Origin: Oxytricha trifallax | Taxonomy: Eukaryota > Ciliophora > Spirotrichea > Sporadotrichida > Oxytrichidae | Direction: 5' to 3' | NCBI GenBank assembly: GCA_000711775.1 | Contig: ARYC01017745.1 | Coordinates: 1-64,000 of the forward strand | DNA: 64,000 nt | In this document: positions 33,604 through 46,594 of the stretch, piece after piece | Position numbering within the stretch: position 1 is the first letter of the stretch | Layout: each line of letters opens with the position of its first letter | Notes under the pieces: model-generated | The model's input: the letters and a program-made list of their open reading frames with translations, nothing else | Told to the model about the DNA's origin: nothing | Database searches by the model: none | Position numbers and translations under genes: made by a program

Positions 33604-34668
33604 TCATTCGTTTAAATCTAAAACTTATTTATAAACATTCATTCTTCCCTTTCTCGCACAAATTGTTGTCTTATCTACGCTCACTCTCTTACAGCTGCTT
33701 TGAATCAAGTCTACTGTATCGATGGGCAAGTCATGCATAAGATGATACAGCAGAAGCTTCTTGTAGTGAGTCTTTATTTAACTCCAGTAGAATTCTATTC
33801 CATTAAATTAAGGGCTGTAAGGAACGTTGTATACAGGAGTTATGTTTAACTCTTCATAAGCTTTCTTAGACTCCTTAGTCTTATGAACTGATAAGTTATC
33901 ACCAAACAGGATGATCTCTTGGTTGCTATACTTCTCTCTGAGCTTATGTAGGAACTCTATATACTACTCTCGCTTAATAGACCGAGGTTGAATCACATAA
34001 CTCTCTAAGCCTGAATCTTCACTTATACCAGCTAAAATTGCATGAGTGACTACCTTTACTTTTTAGTCATAAACTTCTATGTTATCATACTTCTTGTACC
34101 ATGACTTATTAATAAAAGTGTTGAACGTAAACACAGCTTCATCTGCATGTATGAACTTGATGTTATTATCAATAGCTCTCTGCATTTAATCATATATATA
34201 GTTTAAATTATTACTATAAAATGGCACTGTAAAATCAATCACTCTCTTAACTCTGTTGACAGTCTTGAAAGTAATACCATTTCGTCTATAAATATTGGCT
34301 ATAGTCTAAGGAGAGATACGCATGTCTGGAAACTTGCGATGAAACATGACAGCTCGTTAGTCAAGAGGAAAGTGAGCCCAATACTTTAATGTCTTAGAGT
34401 CACAGAGATAGTCAATATGGACCTGTGAGAACTTTTATTTTCTTGCAGGATGTTTTCAAGAGCCTGAGTTATAATGTTAAACAGCTAACAAGCAATGATA
34501 CCTAACAGTTGGGGCACTCTTGTGTAGGAGTCTTGCTATGGCTGTATAATTCAACACTGGTTTGACTTAGTCTATATTAATACTTGTACCATACCTAAGC
34601 TTAAGCAGTAAATCTAAATATTACTCATCATAAATAGACCCTAAATTTCGCTAATTTCTATTTCTCAT
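33604..34668 (-). CDS. TBE 42-kDa DD34E transposase, copy 1
   Basis: ATG 34668 to TGA 33604 gives 354 residues, the length of the known TBE 42-kDa protein. The catalytic motifs are IHADEAVFTFN, FGDNLSVHKTK and VPYSPQFNGIEFYWSQIK, with 34 residues between the second Asp and the Glu. One in-frame TGA sits at codon 71 (34456-34458); the same codon is TGA in copy 2. Apart from that the frame is open. In Oxytricha this protein family is required for germline DNA elimination and excises TBEs. The shared TGA means either both copies descend from a damaged master or the codon is tolerated. Confidence 0.85.
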
Positions 34669-34773
34669 TTTGCAAATTGGCCTAATTTCTCTACTAACCC
34701 CAATAAGACCCCAACTATACCCTACAAATCAAAGCACTTATAAACCTCACTAAGGGGTTTTGGGGTTTTGAAT

Positions 34774-37490
34774 ATTAATGTCTACAGATTTTAATATTTC
34801 TTAACTTTTTATTATAAAATAGATTTTATATATCAGTTTTAAATAATATCAATATTTTAATTAAATACTCATATTACTTACTTTTTTTCAATGCGATATT
34901 TAGTTTAAATAATGCATATTTTCCATTCTAGTTTTAAAGTAAATTTATTATGAATTCTTTAATACCACATATTTAATTATATATGTTTATTGAAAGAAGT
35001 TCAATCTTTTTTTACATACTAAATATATTCTTTCTCATAAACAGTAGTAAAACTAAAGAATTATTGGTCTTACCATGTATTCATGATTTATCTAAATAAA
35101 AAATACATCATCTATTTTGCTCCAGCTTTTACCTTAATTTTAATCCCTAAAATGATATGATCAGTTCTTCTCTTTTCGAATTGCCTTTACATTAATATTT
35201 AAATATTACCTTGCTTATTTTATCAAACATTTGTCTTAGGCTCTTCTTTATCTTATCATTAAACCATTAAGTTATTAACTCTTGGAATTATCACTCATAT
35301 TAAAATTAAGTTACTTTTTATCATCTTCTATACAATTTAATATCTTTGATAGTAGGTTCGTTTAATTACCTTAAAATTTCATTCTTTAATTACATAGATT
35401 GATTACTATGAATGGAGCAACTCAACTTGATATACCTATAGTATATATGTAGTTACTGTTTCAGTTTCTAAACTTCTTTATTATCAACAATTACTAGATA
35501 TTTTAAGACACATGCAAATATGATTATATAATGTTCCCTTAATAAAGTATTTCTTCAAGTAGATGTAAAATATATCCAAAATAATTGAATTAAAATTATG
35601 AATATAAACTTTCTCACATATATTTATATATAAATTATAACTATCATATCATAGACTACTATTCCTATGGATATGTGAGGAATTACTTAAAAGTTAAAAA
35701 TTCAAATTCTTTGGGAATTCTAAATATGGCTTACTATGAAATTTTTGTTTCCAAAACCCTACAACCTTAGTCCTTAAACCCTTGACCTCATACATATTTA
35801 ATAATTTTCTATCGATATATTTTCTCCAACAATATTAATTTTGAATTAAGGCTATATTTTTGTTATCTATTAAGTATTTAAAGACAAACTTATAAATTTA
35901 TAGTGTCTTTAATTAAATACATATAATGAAAAATTATTAAGATTAAATGATTAAAATGTAAAAAAGAAGTAGTCAATCTTTTATTATAAACATAGCAAAT
36001 ATAAAATCTTCACTTAACTCTTTAATGATAGAATTAAAATTGAACTTAAAGATCATATCTACTACTCAGTGTTGAAAAAATTATACTACAGTTGAGAAGT
36101 AAAGAAAAGTTAAATAATAAAATAATTAACAAACAAATTTAAACTATAAAAGAGTATTTGAAACATCATAAAATAAAGAAGGGACAATTAAATTAAATTT
36201 AATTAATTAATAATAATAACAAGCACTGATGTTTCAGAAATTGATGGATTGAATTTAAAGATCATAACTAATCATCTAAATAGGCTTGATTATTATAAAA
36301 GATTCTTAAATAAATAAAAAAGAGAGTAAAAAATATCTGCATCTGGGTTTTATTTATAATCATTATTATTATTAATTAAAATTTTTATCATAATAATCAT
36401 TGATTACTTCTTTTCAATAACTATTATGAAAATGAATGGTTTATATTGTGTAAAAATAGATTTGTTTATATTAAAATATAACGTTTAATTTGGTAAATAT
36501 TGGTTTACTTTTATGGGAAAAAATGAAGTAAACAAAAAAAAGGGGAAAAATCAAATGAAATTAATATTTTAATTAGTTTATAATAAACTAAAAAAACTAA
36601 CAAATTTTAAAAGCTTCAAATAATTTTGGCCCTTCTGAAAAATTCTGGTCCTATTTAAACGATTTTGATGAATCAGAATGGATTAACTTGTTTATTAATT
36701 AAATTCTTTAAAATATATCTTAGCTAATATTTAATGCTTTGTTAATGTATATTTATTATGATTTTTTATTTATGATTTAAATTAATAAATAATTATCAAA
36801 AATAATTTAAATTTCAGTATATATTATTATGTTCTTATGGAAATTACCATTTGTTTTTCTAGATAAAATCTTTTTTGTATTTTTATTAAGAAAATTCCTT
36901 TATTAAATTAAACATTAACTTCCAACATATAAAAGAAAAATAAGCTTTAATAGAATAAATTATTATATTTAGATTTGATTTTAAGTTTTTAATATCACCT
37001 ATTAATTATATCAATATTCACTAATTATAATTCATTTATAATTTATAAATAAAATATATAAAAATATATCTTCGTACTAAGATTTAATAAATTCATTAGC
37101 CTTACTGTTTAGTGATAAAATAAGATAGTATTTACCTTATAATAATTGAAATAATAAAGAATCTGCAATTTAATATAAATAAATCTATATTATATTTTTT
37201 AAATATTCGTATATTTAATAGAATTTTATACATTGCTTCTATTAATAAATTAATGTATTTATGAATTATAGTTGTAATCATAACAATAATTATAAAGTAA
37301 AATATATGTTATAAATATTAAAATATTTATAATTAAATTTATTTGTTATCCATACTTTCAGTTTTCCTCTACAAATTAAACTAAATTAAATATTATATTA
37401 ACAAAGTTCAAGGCCTTATAAACCTTTCAATTATCAAAATTGAAGAAAAATTTGTAAATTGATATAATTAATCAATATGTTAATTAAATA
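34774..37490. other. AT-rich germline DNA
   Basis: About 2.7 kb of very AT-rich sequence without any frame, repeat pair or motif I can support. Presumably eliminated sequence. Confidence 0.45.
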
Positions 37491-37632
37491 AAAAATTTTG
37501 AACTTTAATTTCTAATTATTCCAAAGATAGAACAGAGTTTAAGTCACTAGAAATATAACTAATAAATTTTGTTTCATTTTTATCAAGCAATTTATCTCTT
37601 CTTACATAAGAAGCAAATTATTCCATGTCCTT

Positions 37633-38316
37633 TCATTTCTAAGTTAGCTTTTTAAATTTGCTACCTAAATTCATTTCAATTGCAATGAAAATAATAGAGA
37701 AGATTTCTTATCTAAAATTACCTTTATAGATTTCAGGAAGATCTGCAAAGTGCTAGAAGAATGTTACATGGAGTGAAGTTGCTTGCTAAATAAGGTTTAT
37801 GTAAGAAGCGTGCTTGTAGTATGATAAGTGCAATTCCCCTTATTTATTCAAAATAAACTTTAAAACTTTTAGGAGTAATGAACCTATGTACTATACCCAA
37901 ACTGTGTAATTCCCTAACTGAAGCTATTACCTATAAGAGATATTATTTCTTTTCATTGTTGCCGCATATTCCTCTAATACAATTGCTAGGAAGTAATCTT
38001 AGTACTTTAACTCATCCTTGTAATGTAGCAAGTCCAATATTTTAAACTCATTCCACAGGTAAGTAGTTATATCAAGCTTTTTGTTCAAGTCATCAAATGT
38101 ATAAGTAGAGCTTGATCCTTCTATGGAATTATACTTAAGTAAATTCTGAACTAACATTCCGTACTTATTAGCTGTCTCGATTATCATAGTTATTTCATTC
38201 TTAATTTAGTGATGAAGATTGATATATGAGACTATTCTGGCATTTTCATACTTTTGTTAATATTTGTTAGGGCTTTGAGAAAATAGTATCGATATAAAAA
38301 ATACTTGAGCAGTCAT
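37633..38316 (-). CDS. Unidentified 227-residue protein
   Basis: The frame from ATG 38316 (MTAQVFFISILFSQSPNKYQ) to TGA 37633 stays open for 228 codons with TAA/TAG as Gln. It contains KYGMLVQNLLKYNSIEG, TTYLWNEFKILDLLHYKDEL and LAIVLEEYAATMKRNN. Leucine-rich helices predominate. The frame continues open beyond the TGA for another 55 codons (to about 37470), so the stop may be a mutation or the boundary of a segment. Coding-like sequence also lies upstream on the same strand (38600-38765), suggesting a larger gene. No family recognised. Confidence 0.5.
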
Positions 38317-38589
38317 GTTCTATTTATATCACCTTGTCTTCTAAAGACAGGCTACTTACTTAAGACTCCGAATCATTTTGGTTTTATTTAACTTATTGTT
38401 AGTTGATTTAATTTCCTTGAGGTAAAATTCCTTCTATTTATTTTTCCACCTATAACATTAAACAAAAACATATTTTTACAATATAAGGGTAACCTGATTA
38501 TTTAAGTGTAAATAGATCATGGGAACTCAAATGTAATAAGAGATAAGATTTTGTTTTGTAAACGTTTTACTTGTTATTTTTCTGCAAAC

Positions 38590-38765
38590 AAGATACTTAT
38601 AAACCCCTCCGTTTTTAGTTGAATAAATTTACCATCATTTCAATTATTTTTGATTTAGTGTCTCTTGAGTTCAACTGCTGTGTAAACTTGATTGCATAAC
38701 TAGAATTGATAAAGAGTTTTAGTCTTTTTAGATTTATTTTAAGCTCGAGCTGACCTTCTTGCTTA
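38590..38765 (-). other. Probable upstream exon of the gene at 37.6-38.3 kb
   Basis: The minus strand reads EGQLELKINLKRLKLFINSS and FTQQLNSRDTKSKIIEMMVN. It is followed by a GTATCTTG that could be a splice donor. Linkage to the downstream frame is inferred only from strand and proximity. Confidence 0.3.
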
Positions 38766-39613
38766 CCATATTATGTAATATTCTTATTACTTTTGATCAG
38801 ACTTCTTTACCACAATACTTTAAGGGGGTAAAAGAGGGGGCTCGATTAAATTTAAATTTTAATTGATTTCATTGACTTTTTCACTCAATATTTCATGACT
38901 AGAATCAGTGCATGAAGCGAGTGAAGATGATTATTTTCTCATATTTAATACTTAAAATGTAATTTATTAAAATATGATAATATTAAGATAATCACATCCC
39001 TAAAAGTTAAGGGGAAATAAAATTTTCACAAATTATATTTATGTCAACACAAGAATTATATTTATGTATGTCAGTTGGCGCCAAAGGTCATTTTTAATGA
39101 TTAATATTGCACTGTAAGTTGGTGCCTATAAAAATATCAGAATGCGCTGGGTAAGTGAACATAAATGTTTTAATTTATAATCTCAGTAATACATAAATAA
39201 ATTTTAGTTTTATAGTCTAATCTATTTTATCAATCTAACTTGTATAAAGTTTAAATCATAAAATCATGAAGAATTAGTCTTAAATTCTATTTAATTTTAA
39301 TTATATAAACTAACATAAATAGAACCAATTAAAATTTTTATTTATGTTAATATACATAAATAAACCAATACAATTTAAAGTTATTAAAACCTATTAATTA
39401 GATAGTAAGCTTTGGTTTATAGTTATTAAATAGCATGAACATTAATTAAAATCGAGAGGGAATTAGCAAAATATCACGAGCATAAATAGTCGATCTCTCG
39501 ATGGGAGTCTTAACACAAAATCTGTCAGGTACAATTACTTAAAATATTCCCGTAATATCTATGTCTAAACAAATATAGTTGGTTATCACTTACCAAGATA
39601 TAAGAAAACAAGC

Positions 39614-40210
39614 ATGAGATTCATAAAAGATTTGTTGGCCTCAAGAAAAGAGCTACTTTAATCAGCAGATGTCATTTATGTGAACGTACCTATTTATCCT
39701 GAATTAGGGGTCCAGGACATATTTAATTATGTCAAGGTCGATGAGGTGGTAAATTGATATCTAAGTGTCTATGGTGGTCCATAGGATCTCCCTGATAAGC
39801 ATTTATTTTATGGGTTTTTTGAACTCTTAAAAATGAGTGGTTGACATAAATAGTTAAGTCTTAGCAAACTTAAAGAAATTAACCTAAAGACGAATAACAA
39901 TTAGGGGAGACCATAGAGATAAGTTAAGAGTTCCTTAAAGAGATTTAATCCATTCCACATTTCTCCAGTAAGTATACATAATTATTTATGTCTTTGCAGA
40001 GCGAAAAGGAAAAGCACTTTCGTTACTTAAATAGAAATCTGAGGGTAGAAAATAACCTAAGAAAAGAAAGAGATACGAAATATCAGGGTATGAAGAAGAA
40101 CAGAAATATAGCAACTAATTCATGAAGACATAATCAATTATGTCCTTCAGAGAAAAAAATGCTATCATAAAAGTCCTCCTGGGAAAAGGCTTTAATTGTA
40201 TTGATTTTTA
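39614..40210 (+). pseudogene. Relative of the TBE 22-kDa protein, second family copy
   Basis: It reads MRFIKDLLASRKELL, VNVPIYPELGVQDIFNYV, VDEVV, then LPDKHLFYGFFELLKM, matching the order of the TBE 22-kDa protein. The C-terminal part (near 40060-40190) is basic (KKRKRYE) and ends GKGFNCIDF. In-frame TGAs interrupt it. It converges with the transposase remnant at 40380-40870. Confidence 0.6.
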
Positions 40211-40379
40211 AAGACTTAATTAAAATAAATATTTATGTTTAATGTAAAATTAATTAAGTTTAAAATCAAACTTGTAACTTAAGTTTATTAAAGCAAAATT
40301 TCTCACTGTTGACCCAATCATTTATGTTAATATTTAGTATTAAGTCTTTAACAATTTAAAAGTGTTTTAGGTTTGACAA

Positions 40380-40870
40380 TTTAAACTAAAGTTTAATAAA
40401 TTCTCTTTTAAAAGACCTTTTTACTCAAGAAAAAATGTTTTTAATACAATTTTATTTCGATGAATAAGCCGCATTAAACAATAGGAATTGGGTCCAACCA
40501 TTTTTTTAAACAACTTATTTTAGTATCTTAGAATGGTGAGCTCTAAGATTATCATGAAATATAGTTAGGCTTATTCCTTTATATCTTTAATCAAGGCCTT
40601 GTAAAATTTAAAGTAAATCATTTGTTTTTATTGATTTAGGCTGTATTCTAAAACATTCTAAACCATACTTAGCACTTATTATTATAACAGCAACTTATGT
40701 ATCTAAGTTAACTCCCCACCCCTTTTTAAACACTTAATTATTGTATTTATGGGCCCATGATTTGTAAGTAATTATGTGAGGCTTAAATATTGTCTCATCA
40801 AGATAAACAATATTCTAACTATTTTCTAAAATCCTCTTTTATTCATTAAAAACTCTTATCAAGTCTAATT
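40380..40870 (-). pseudogene. TBE-related transposase remnant, second family copy
   Basis: The minus strand reads VYLDETIFKPHIITYKSWAH, ISLTIFHDNLRAHHS, then FNAAYSSKQNCIKNIFS. The Glu of the DDE triad is Lys here, and a TGA follows where the sister copy at 25.1-25.6 kb continues SRV. The N-terminal half upstream, to about 41250, is AT-rich and badly decayed. Homology to the sister copy is clear over the whole catalytic core. Confidence 0.65.
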
Positions 40871-41254
40871 TTATTTATTATTTTTTTAGATCACTTATAT
40901 TATAATCTGTTCAAGTAGGCTATACCATTCTTTGTATAAAGCGAGTACAAACTTGATGTTGAAATTTTTAATTCAGGAAATTATCTTTGGAAAGAAATTG
41001 CTCTTTATTAAAGTGAAAATATCATTTGGTCTTTTAAGGTTTGTTGAGATGCCAAATAATTAAACTGTTCTTAACTCATTTTAATTTTTCTATTTTTTAC
41101 TTTTTTTTATTTATATTCTCACTTCCTTTATTGTTTTATTCTTTTTTTATTAGTTTTTCTGAAAGATATAATTACGAACAAATTTTTTTTACAGTTGCAT
41201 TAATTTTATTATTTTTTGAAAATATTTTTTATCAAAATCTTAGAAAACAGAATT

Positions 41255-42335
41255 TTTTTTATAACATTGTGATAAATATCTAAACTCAAACTAGACGATT
41301 GTTATTATTAGTGCTACTAATATACCCTTCTCCTAAAATAATAAGGAATTGAGTATTACGTAATCATAAGATAATATTTTCGGAGTTTTGGGGAATGCTT
41401 CCTCATGCTTATTAAACCATAAATATTAATGGTTGTTTCTTGTTTTATCTGTAAAATAAACCAAATCAATTTATAAATTAGTGCTATTTGGAAAACCATC
41501 TAAATTTATATATCTAATAATATCTCATATTTATACCATTTACTAAGGAAATAATATACATTTTTGGAAAAATAATGAATATCTAATGATGAATAAATAA
41601 CTCCAGATTATAATTAATTTTTTTAGATACCAATCAGTGTGAAATAGTTATGAAATTATATGATTTAGAATAATCAAAAAGTTTTTATGTATAAATTTGT
41701 TAAATATAGCATTAAGAATAAAAATAATCGTTTTTAGTACAAGAAATAAAAGCAGTAAAGATAATTAGGGAATAGTTTTAATTGAAAATATAAGAGACAA
41801 TTTGATATAAGACAATTATCTCTAGTAGATTTGACAAATAAAAACAATTTAGTATAGATGAACCACCCTACAATATAATATTGGTTGATATAAGTTTAAA
41901 ATTTAGAATTAATATTTAAGCATAATTAGTCCCCTATTTTAAAGAAATATAAAAAAGTAATCAAAAGGAGGTACTCAATTGATTATAATTAATAAGGATA
42001 ATTTATATATCATGAGATATTAAATGATTCAGAAAATATTGCTGAGGGCCAAAGATAAAAAATATTTTCTTAGAATATGAATCCTTATTTTAAGTGACAG
42101 AGTATTATATAATGCCCTTTGAAATTTTAAACTGGAATCAAGAATATGGTTTTCAAAGATATATAACAAAAAACCTTTTTATAATTTTGATAAAAATTAA
42201 AACATATAAATTCATATAATTTTTTAAAAATAGTATATAATAGTATATATTTTTATACATACAGCTTATAAAACATAAGAAATCCTAATAATTTTTAGTT
42301 TACTTTGCTTTTCTATATAATTTATATATAATGAA
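41255..42335. other. AT-rich spacer
   Basis: No gene or repeat recognised. Just beyond its right edge, CCCAAAACCCC at 42337-42347 is a telomere-like block with no TBE terminal sequence beside it. Confidence 0.4.
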
Positions 42336-42419
42336 TCCCAAAACCCCATCGAAATTTAATAGTTGAAATTTAGATTATATGAATAATTAATTAGAAAATT
42401 ATAGGTGTATGCTTCTCGG

Positions 42420-42575
42420 TCCAGGGAGAAGTGGAATGGGGGGTGAGGTGGTTTTTTGGAGTTTTTTAGTTCACGACTTGCCACGTCAACTCACTTTAGA
42501 TACGTCTACGTCACGACTAAAATTTATGGTTTGATTTTAGTATAAAACAGTGATATGTTAAATTTAATTTGAGAT
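42420..42575 (-). repeat. Dispersed repeat, left member of an inverted pair
   Basis: About 150 bases containing GCCACGTCAACTCAC, ACGTCTACGTCA and ATGGTTTGATTTTAGTA. The reverse complement occurs at 44000-44150 with about 75-80% similarity by eye, and a third, weaker copy lies at 46595-46720. The inverted pair bounds 1.4 kb of AT-rich DNA, so it may be a nonautonomous transposon of about 1.7 kb, but no target duplication was found. Confidence 0.6.
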
Positions 42576-43999
42576 TACTCATTATACAATTAGAAAATTA
42601 CCTTTCTATTATATTTAAAAGTATACGATATTCTCCTTACTTAAAAAGAGTCATTAATAGTTATCATTAATTTCTTTTAATAATTTGATTATTCTTGAAA
42701 TAAACAGGAAATTTTAAACAACTTCTTTATGCACTTACAAGAATAAAATTGTTTGATACAATGAATTATTGTGGCAAGCATCATGATATATTTCGCTTTA
42801 TTTATTATACAACTTTATAAATCTTATGAGAGGGCGAGGAGATTTAATTCATTAGATATAAAACAAAATTAGAGTTTTTATAAGTAAATATAATTTATTT
42901 TCTCTAAACTCTAACAAATATTATTATACTTCTCATTTATGGCTCGATAAATTCTATTAAAGATTTTCAACTTATTATTTAAGCAATAACATTTATTTGA
43001 ATTATCTTCTTTAAGCTTTTAGCATATTAGAATAAAAAATTAAATAAATTATTATTGTAAGTGAAATCTCAAACAAACAAATTTTATTTAGAATTTCTAT
43101 TATCTTAATTTTATAACTTATATACCACTATAGTATCGCGAAATATATTAATTTTATGTTTTTTGAGAATACCCAGTATAAACTATTTTCTGAGCCATTT
43201 TATAGAATATAAATAAGTATCTCCAAAATCTTCCGTTTTAATTTTTTAACAAAAATTGTAATATCAATTTCAATGACTATAAAGTCTTGAGAAAGAATTA
43301 CCTTTTATTTATTATTATTTACTTACTTTTTTTGTTTTTTAAAAATTTTAATTAAGTAGTATACCATTATTTATTTATAACAGATGTAGACTAAATATTA
43401 ATTAACATATTAAATATTTTATATTATCCTAAATTATCTATTAAAATTAAAATCAAATCTCTTGTTTAAAAAGTAAATTATATTTATTCAAACTTAATTA
43501 CAATATAAAAGATTGACTAGAGATAAAAATGGAATCTAATTAGTTTTAATAAACATATAATTTCCATTATTTTATTTTAATAATTTCAAAATTTAAAATG
43601 AAATATTTGTTGCTTTACAATTTATTATTGATATGCTTAAATAGATTATAAATTTATTTTTCAGCTTTTTTCAAGTAAACAAATAATATGTAATTCATAA
43701 ATTAAATAATGTTAACTTCATTACATAATTCATCATCTATGGTCAATAAATTATCTTTGGGAGAATAAGAAATTTACAATAAAGCGCAAAATTTACCACT
43801 TACAGGTGAAAAAATGCTCTTAAAGTCTGTTCTGAAAATTTTTAATGTGATTCATGAAAAAGACACATAAGAATTTTAAAGGATTTATGATCTTAAAAAA
43901 GAATAATATTGAAATGTTTAATAGTTGAATTTAAAATTTTTAAATTGTAGTTTTAGTTTATTTAAGCAAACTTATTAATTATTAAAATCAAATAAATTT

Positions 44000-44530
44000 A
44001 ACACATTACTGTCAAATACTAAAATCAAACCATCAATCTTGGTACTGACGTAGACGTGTCTGAGTGAGTTGACGTGGCAATTCCATGATGTGATAATCAA
44101 AAAGTAGTAAACTCCGAAAAAAATCACTTCCGCTATTACCTAGTCTCCTCCTAAAATCAAGATGTTCCCAGCATGATTTGAACAACATAGCTCATAGAAT
44201 TAAACTAGATGACAGGAAGTGGAGAAAAACGCTTACCGTTTCAACAGCTGCTGTGAAATATAATCCTTATCCTTTCGCTGTGGTAGTTTACACCCTAATC
44301 CTGTGTGGGAAAAAATCCTTATCGCTTTTTACAATGGTTTTAGTCTTCTCACTTTTGAAGGCAGAGCGTATTTTCATCCTGCTCCCTATTACCTAGGAAA
44401 CTGAACTCAAGCCAAGAAAGATCATTTATGCAGGGAAATCCTTGTGTCTAAGCTCACTCAAGGAGTGTAGTAGCTGACGGATTGAACCCCGCCTACTGGC
44501 CACTAATGCGTTGCTTCACTTAAGCATACT
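44000..44530 (+). repeat. Dispersed repeat, right member with extension
   Basis: Bases 44000-44150 are the inverse of 42420-42575. The next 380 bases resemble 46720-47130, including a shared GACAGG-TGG-AAAA-GCTTAC block and a terminal GATTGAACC(C/A)CGCCTA motif. On the minus strand that motif reads GGTTCAATCC, like a tRNA-type B box, with an A-box-like TAGTGGCCAGTAGG just before it. The spacing is not that of a tRNA, so a tRNA-derived SINE is only a possibility. Confidence 0.5.
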
Positions 44531-45352
44531 TATATAATATTTTATCAAATTTTTTATTTAAGTAACTAATCTAACTAATTTTTATGATTTCTAAGAGTTT
44601 GTTAGAATATTTAATCATTTATATAAAAATGAATATTGTTACTAAGTAGGTTATTGTATAAATTTAATAATTTGAATTTGAATTTATTTTGTTATACTTT
44701 TTGAGAGTTTATTGTAATTTTAGCTAAATTTATGAATTTAATTAGAATTGTAAAACAATGAAAAATTTTTATAAAAATAATTATAATTTAAATATCTAAA
44801 ATCAAATCAAACTATAGAAATACTTATATATAAAAATTTAAATTGACTTGATAAGAAATTTTTCACATTTAAGTAAAAGGCCATTGACAATTAGTTTACT
44901 AGAACGAAGACAATTTTTATAATTAAGCTTAATATAAATTGAAAATTTATTTTTGAAATGTACAACAGTAAAATAAATAATTAATGCCTCAGCATAAGTA
45001 TTGTATAGTTGATTTAAATTTAAAAACTATAAAAAACTCTCACTTAATGTAGTTTATTAGAATTCAAATTTATCAAGAGCAGTTATTATATATTTGAGAA
45101 TTATAGATTGTTTTCTATTTTAGATATATAATTAGCTTAACTCTTATCTAATATGATTATTAAAAATATTTATAATTGTTTTAAACAAATATATTATAAT
45201 GATTTAATTAAACCTAAAGATATGTAAATTTATAAAGTATTCAATATTAATGAGATATTTTATATATATAGTAGTTTAAGAAGCATAAAAATTGAAGTAG
45301 AAACTTTTAAATAAAATTTAATTAATAAACAAAATTAAACGAAAGCTATATT
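44531..45352. other. AT-rich spacer
   Basis: No gene or repeat recognised. Confidence 0.4.
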
Positions 45353-45360
45353 AAACATTG

Positions 45361-45992
45361 GGGCGGTACCTGCCTCACCACCACACTTTTTATATATAAA
45401 TGTTTTATTCAATAAAGTCATAGTCCTGGTCTAATTTGGGTTGAAATTCACTATTAAGGTAATAAAAATAATTATTTGCAATACTTAAATATGGTGAAGT
45501 TAAAAATAAAGGTACTTTTAATATAATTTTCATTTTATTTTAACATGGATTATGGCACAAAATGTTTAGAGCTTTGGGAAATAAATTATAAATTTAAAAA
45601 TAATTCGTAAGTATTTACTTAACTTGCTCTTTAATAAAGATTAAACTTGATAAATTACAATATAAAATATAAAATTATTTTGAGCGTATTGTAAATGACC
45701 TAAATTCAACCTTAATAAAAAGGAATTACGGTCATATAAATTCAAAATTGTTGCTAATTATAAAATATTAATCCAAAAATCATTTTTACTTTTCATGCCA
45801 TTATCCATTTGAAAATATCTAAAATATTATGATAAAAGTACACTTTTTTGAATTTTTTTTCTCTTCTTATAAGTTGCTAAATATTATTTTTATTACTTTA
45901 TTCGTGATTTCAACCCAAATTAGACCAGGACTATGACTTTTTGAATAAAATATTTATTTATAAAAAATGTGGTGGTGAGACAGGTACCCCCC
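45361..45992. mobile_element. 632-bp MITE with ~95-bp inverted repeats and 8-bp target duplication
   Basis: The left end starts GGGCGGTACCTGCCTCACCA and the right end is its near-complement, with similarity continuing for about 95 bases (including TAGTCCTGGTCTAATTTGGG and its inverse). AAACATTG at 45353-45360 is repeated exactly at 45993-46000. The interior is AT-rich and noncoding. An 8-bp duplication and G-rich ends are shared with the MITE at 3.44 kb, suggesting the same hAT-like mobilising enzyme, which is not present in this window. Confidence 0.85.
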
Positions 45993-46000
45993 AAACATTG

Positions 46001-46594
46001 TAAATAAATAATTAAAATTATAAAAGCACACTAGGCAAGATAGTATGCTGATAACAGAATTGAAAATTATTATAATTAAAATTCAATAAATCTAATTTTT
46101 ACTAAAATCTAAATAAAAAAAAGAAAACTTATTTAACTCAAAATCCAAATTACGATCATTATTAATAAAAAAGGGTTCGTTACTTTAAAAATATTAGCGA
46201 GAGAAAATCTAAGGAGATAAGCAATCAGTCTAATTCTATTCATTAATTTAATTTATATTTCAAAAGAAAAGATAAAATAAGTTTATTAAGAAAAATATTA
46301 CATATTAATATGTTTGTTTACTTCCACATTAAAAGAAATTATACATAATAATCTATTAAGAAGAATAAAAAGAAGACAATTATCGGTAATAATATATAAT
46401 TGAAGAGGTATTTAAAATTTGGAGATTTTTAGTTTCATTGTTATATTAATTTATACATTACTTGATCCTTAATGAGGGAACTGGAAATTTGGATATGGAA
46501 TGTTTTATTGTTTAATATATTGAAAAGTTGCTTGACATGTTTAATTTTATAAAGATTACTCATAAATTATAACAGCAAATCAACTGAATTCAAA
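46001..46594. other. AT-rich spacer
   Basis: No gene or repeat recognised. Confidence 0.4.

Larger units (their letters stand above)
30658..34770. mobile_element. TBE transposon, copy 1 (4113 bp)
   Basis: It begins CAAAACCCCAAAACCCC and ends with the complement. The inverted repeats run about 80 bp and contain the known TBE inner sequence AGTGAGGTTTATAAGTGC. It is flanked by AAT at 30655-30657 and 34771-34773, the 3-bp ANT duplication typical of TBE. Gene order is kinase (minus), 22-kDa protein (plus) and transposase (minus), as in Oxytricha TBE1. The transposase and 22-kDa genes are nearly open; the kinase has at least two small deletions relative to copy 2. In Oxytricha, TBE transposases take part in genome rearrangement. 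Confidence 0.93.

Noticed and set aside
41041-41283. 80-residue Phe-rich plus-strand frame resembling a membrane protein
   Set aside because: T-rich AT sequence antisense to the decayed N-terminal part of a transposase; no independent evidence.
44430-44530. A tRNA gene on the minus strand (B-box-like GGTTCAATCC)
   Set aside because: The T stem does not pair properly, there is no acceptor stem, and the A-box-like motif is too close.
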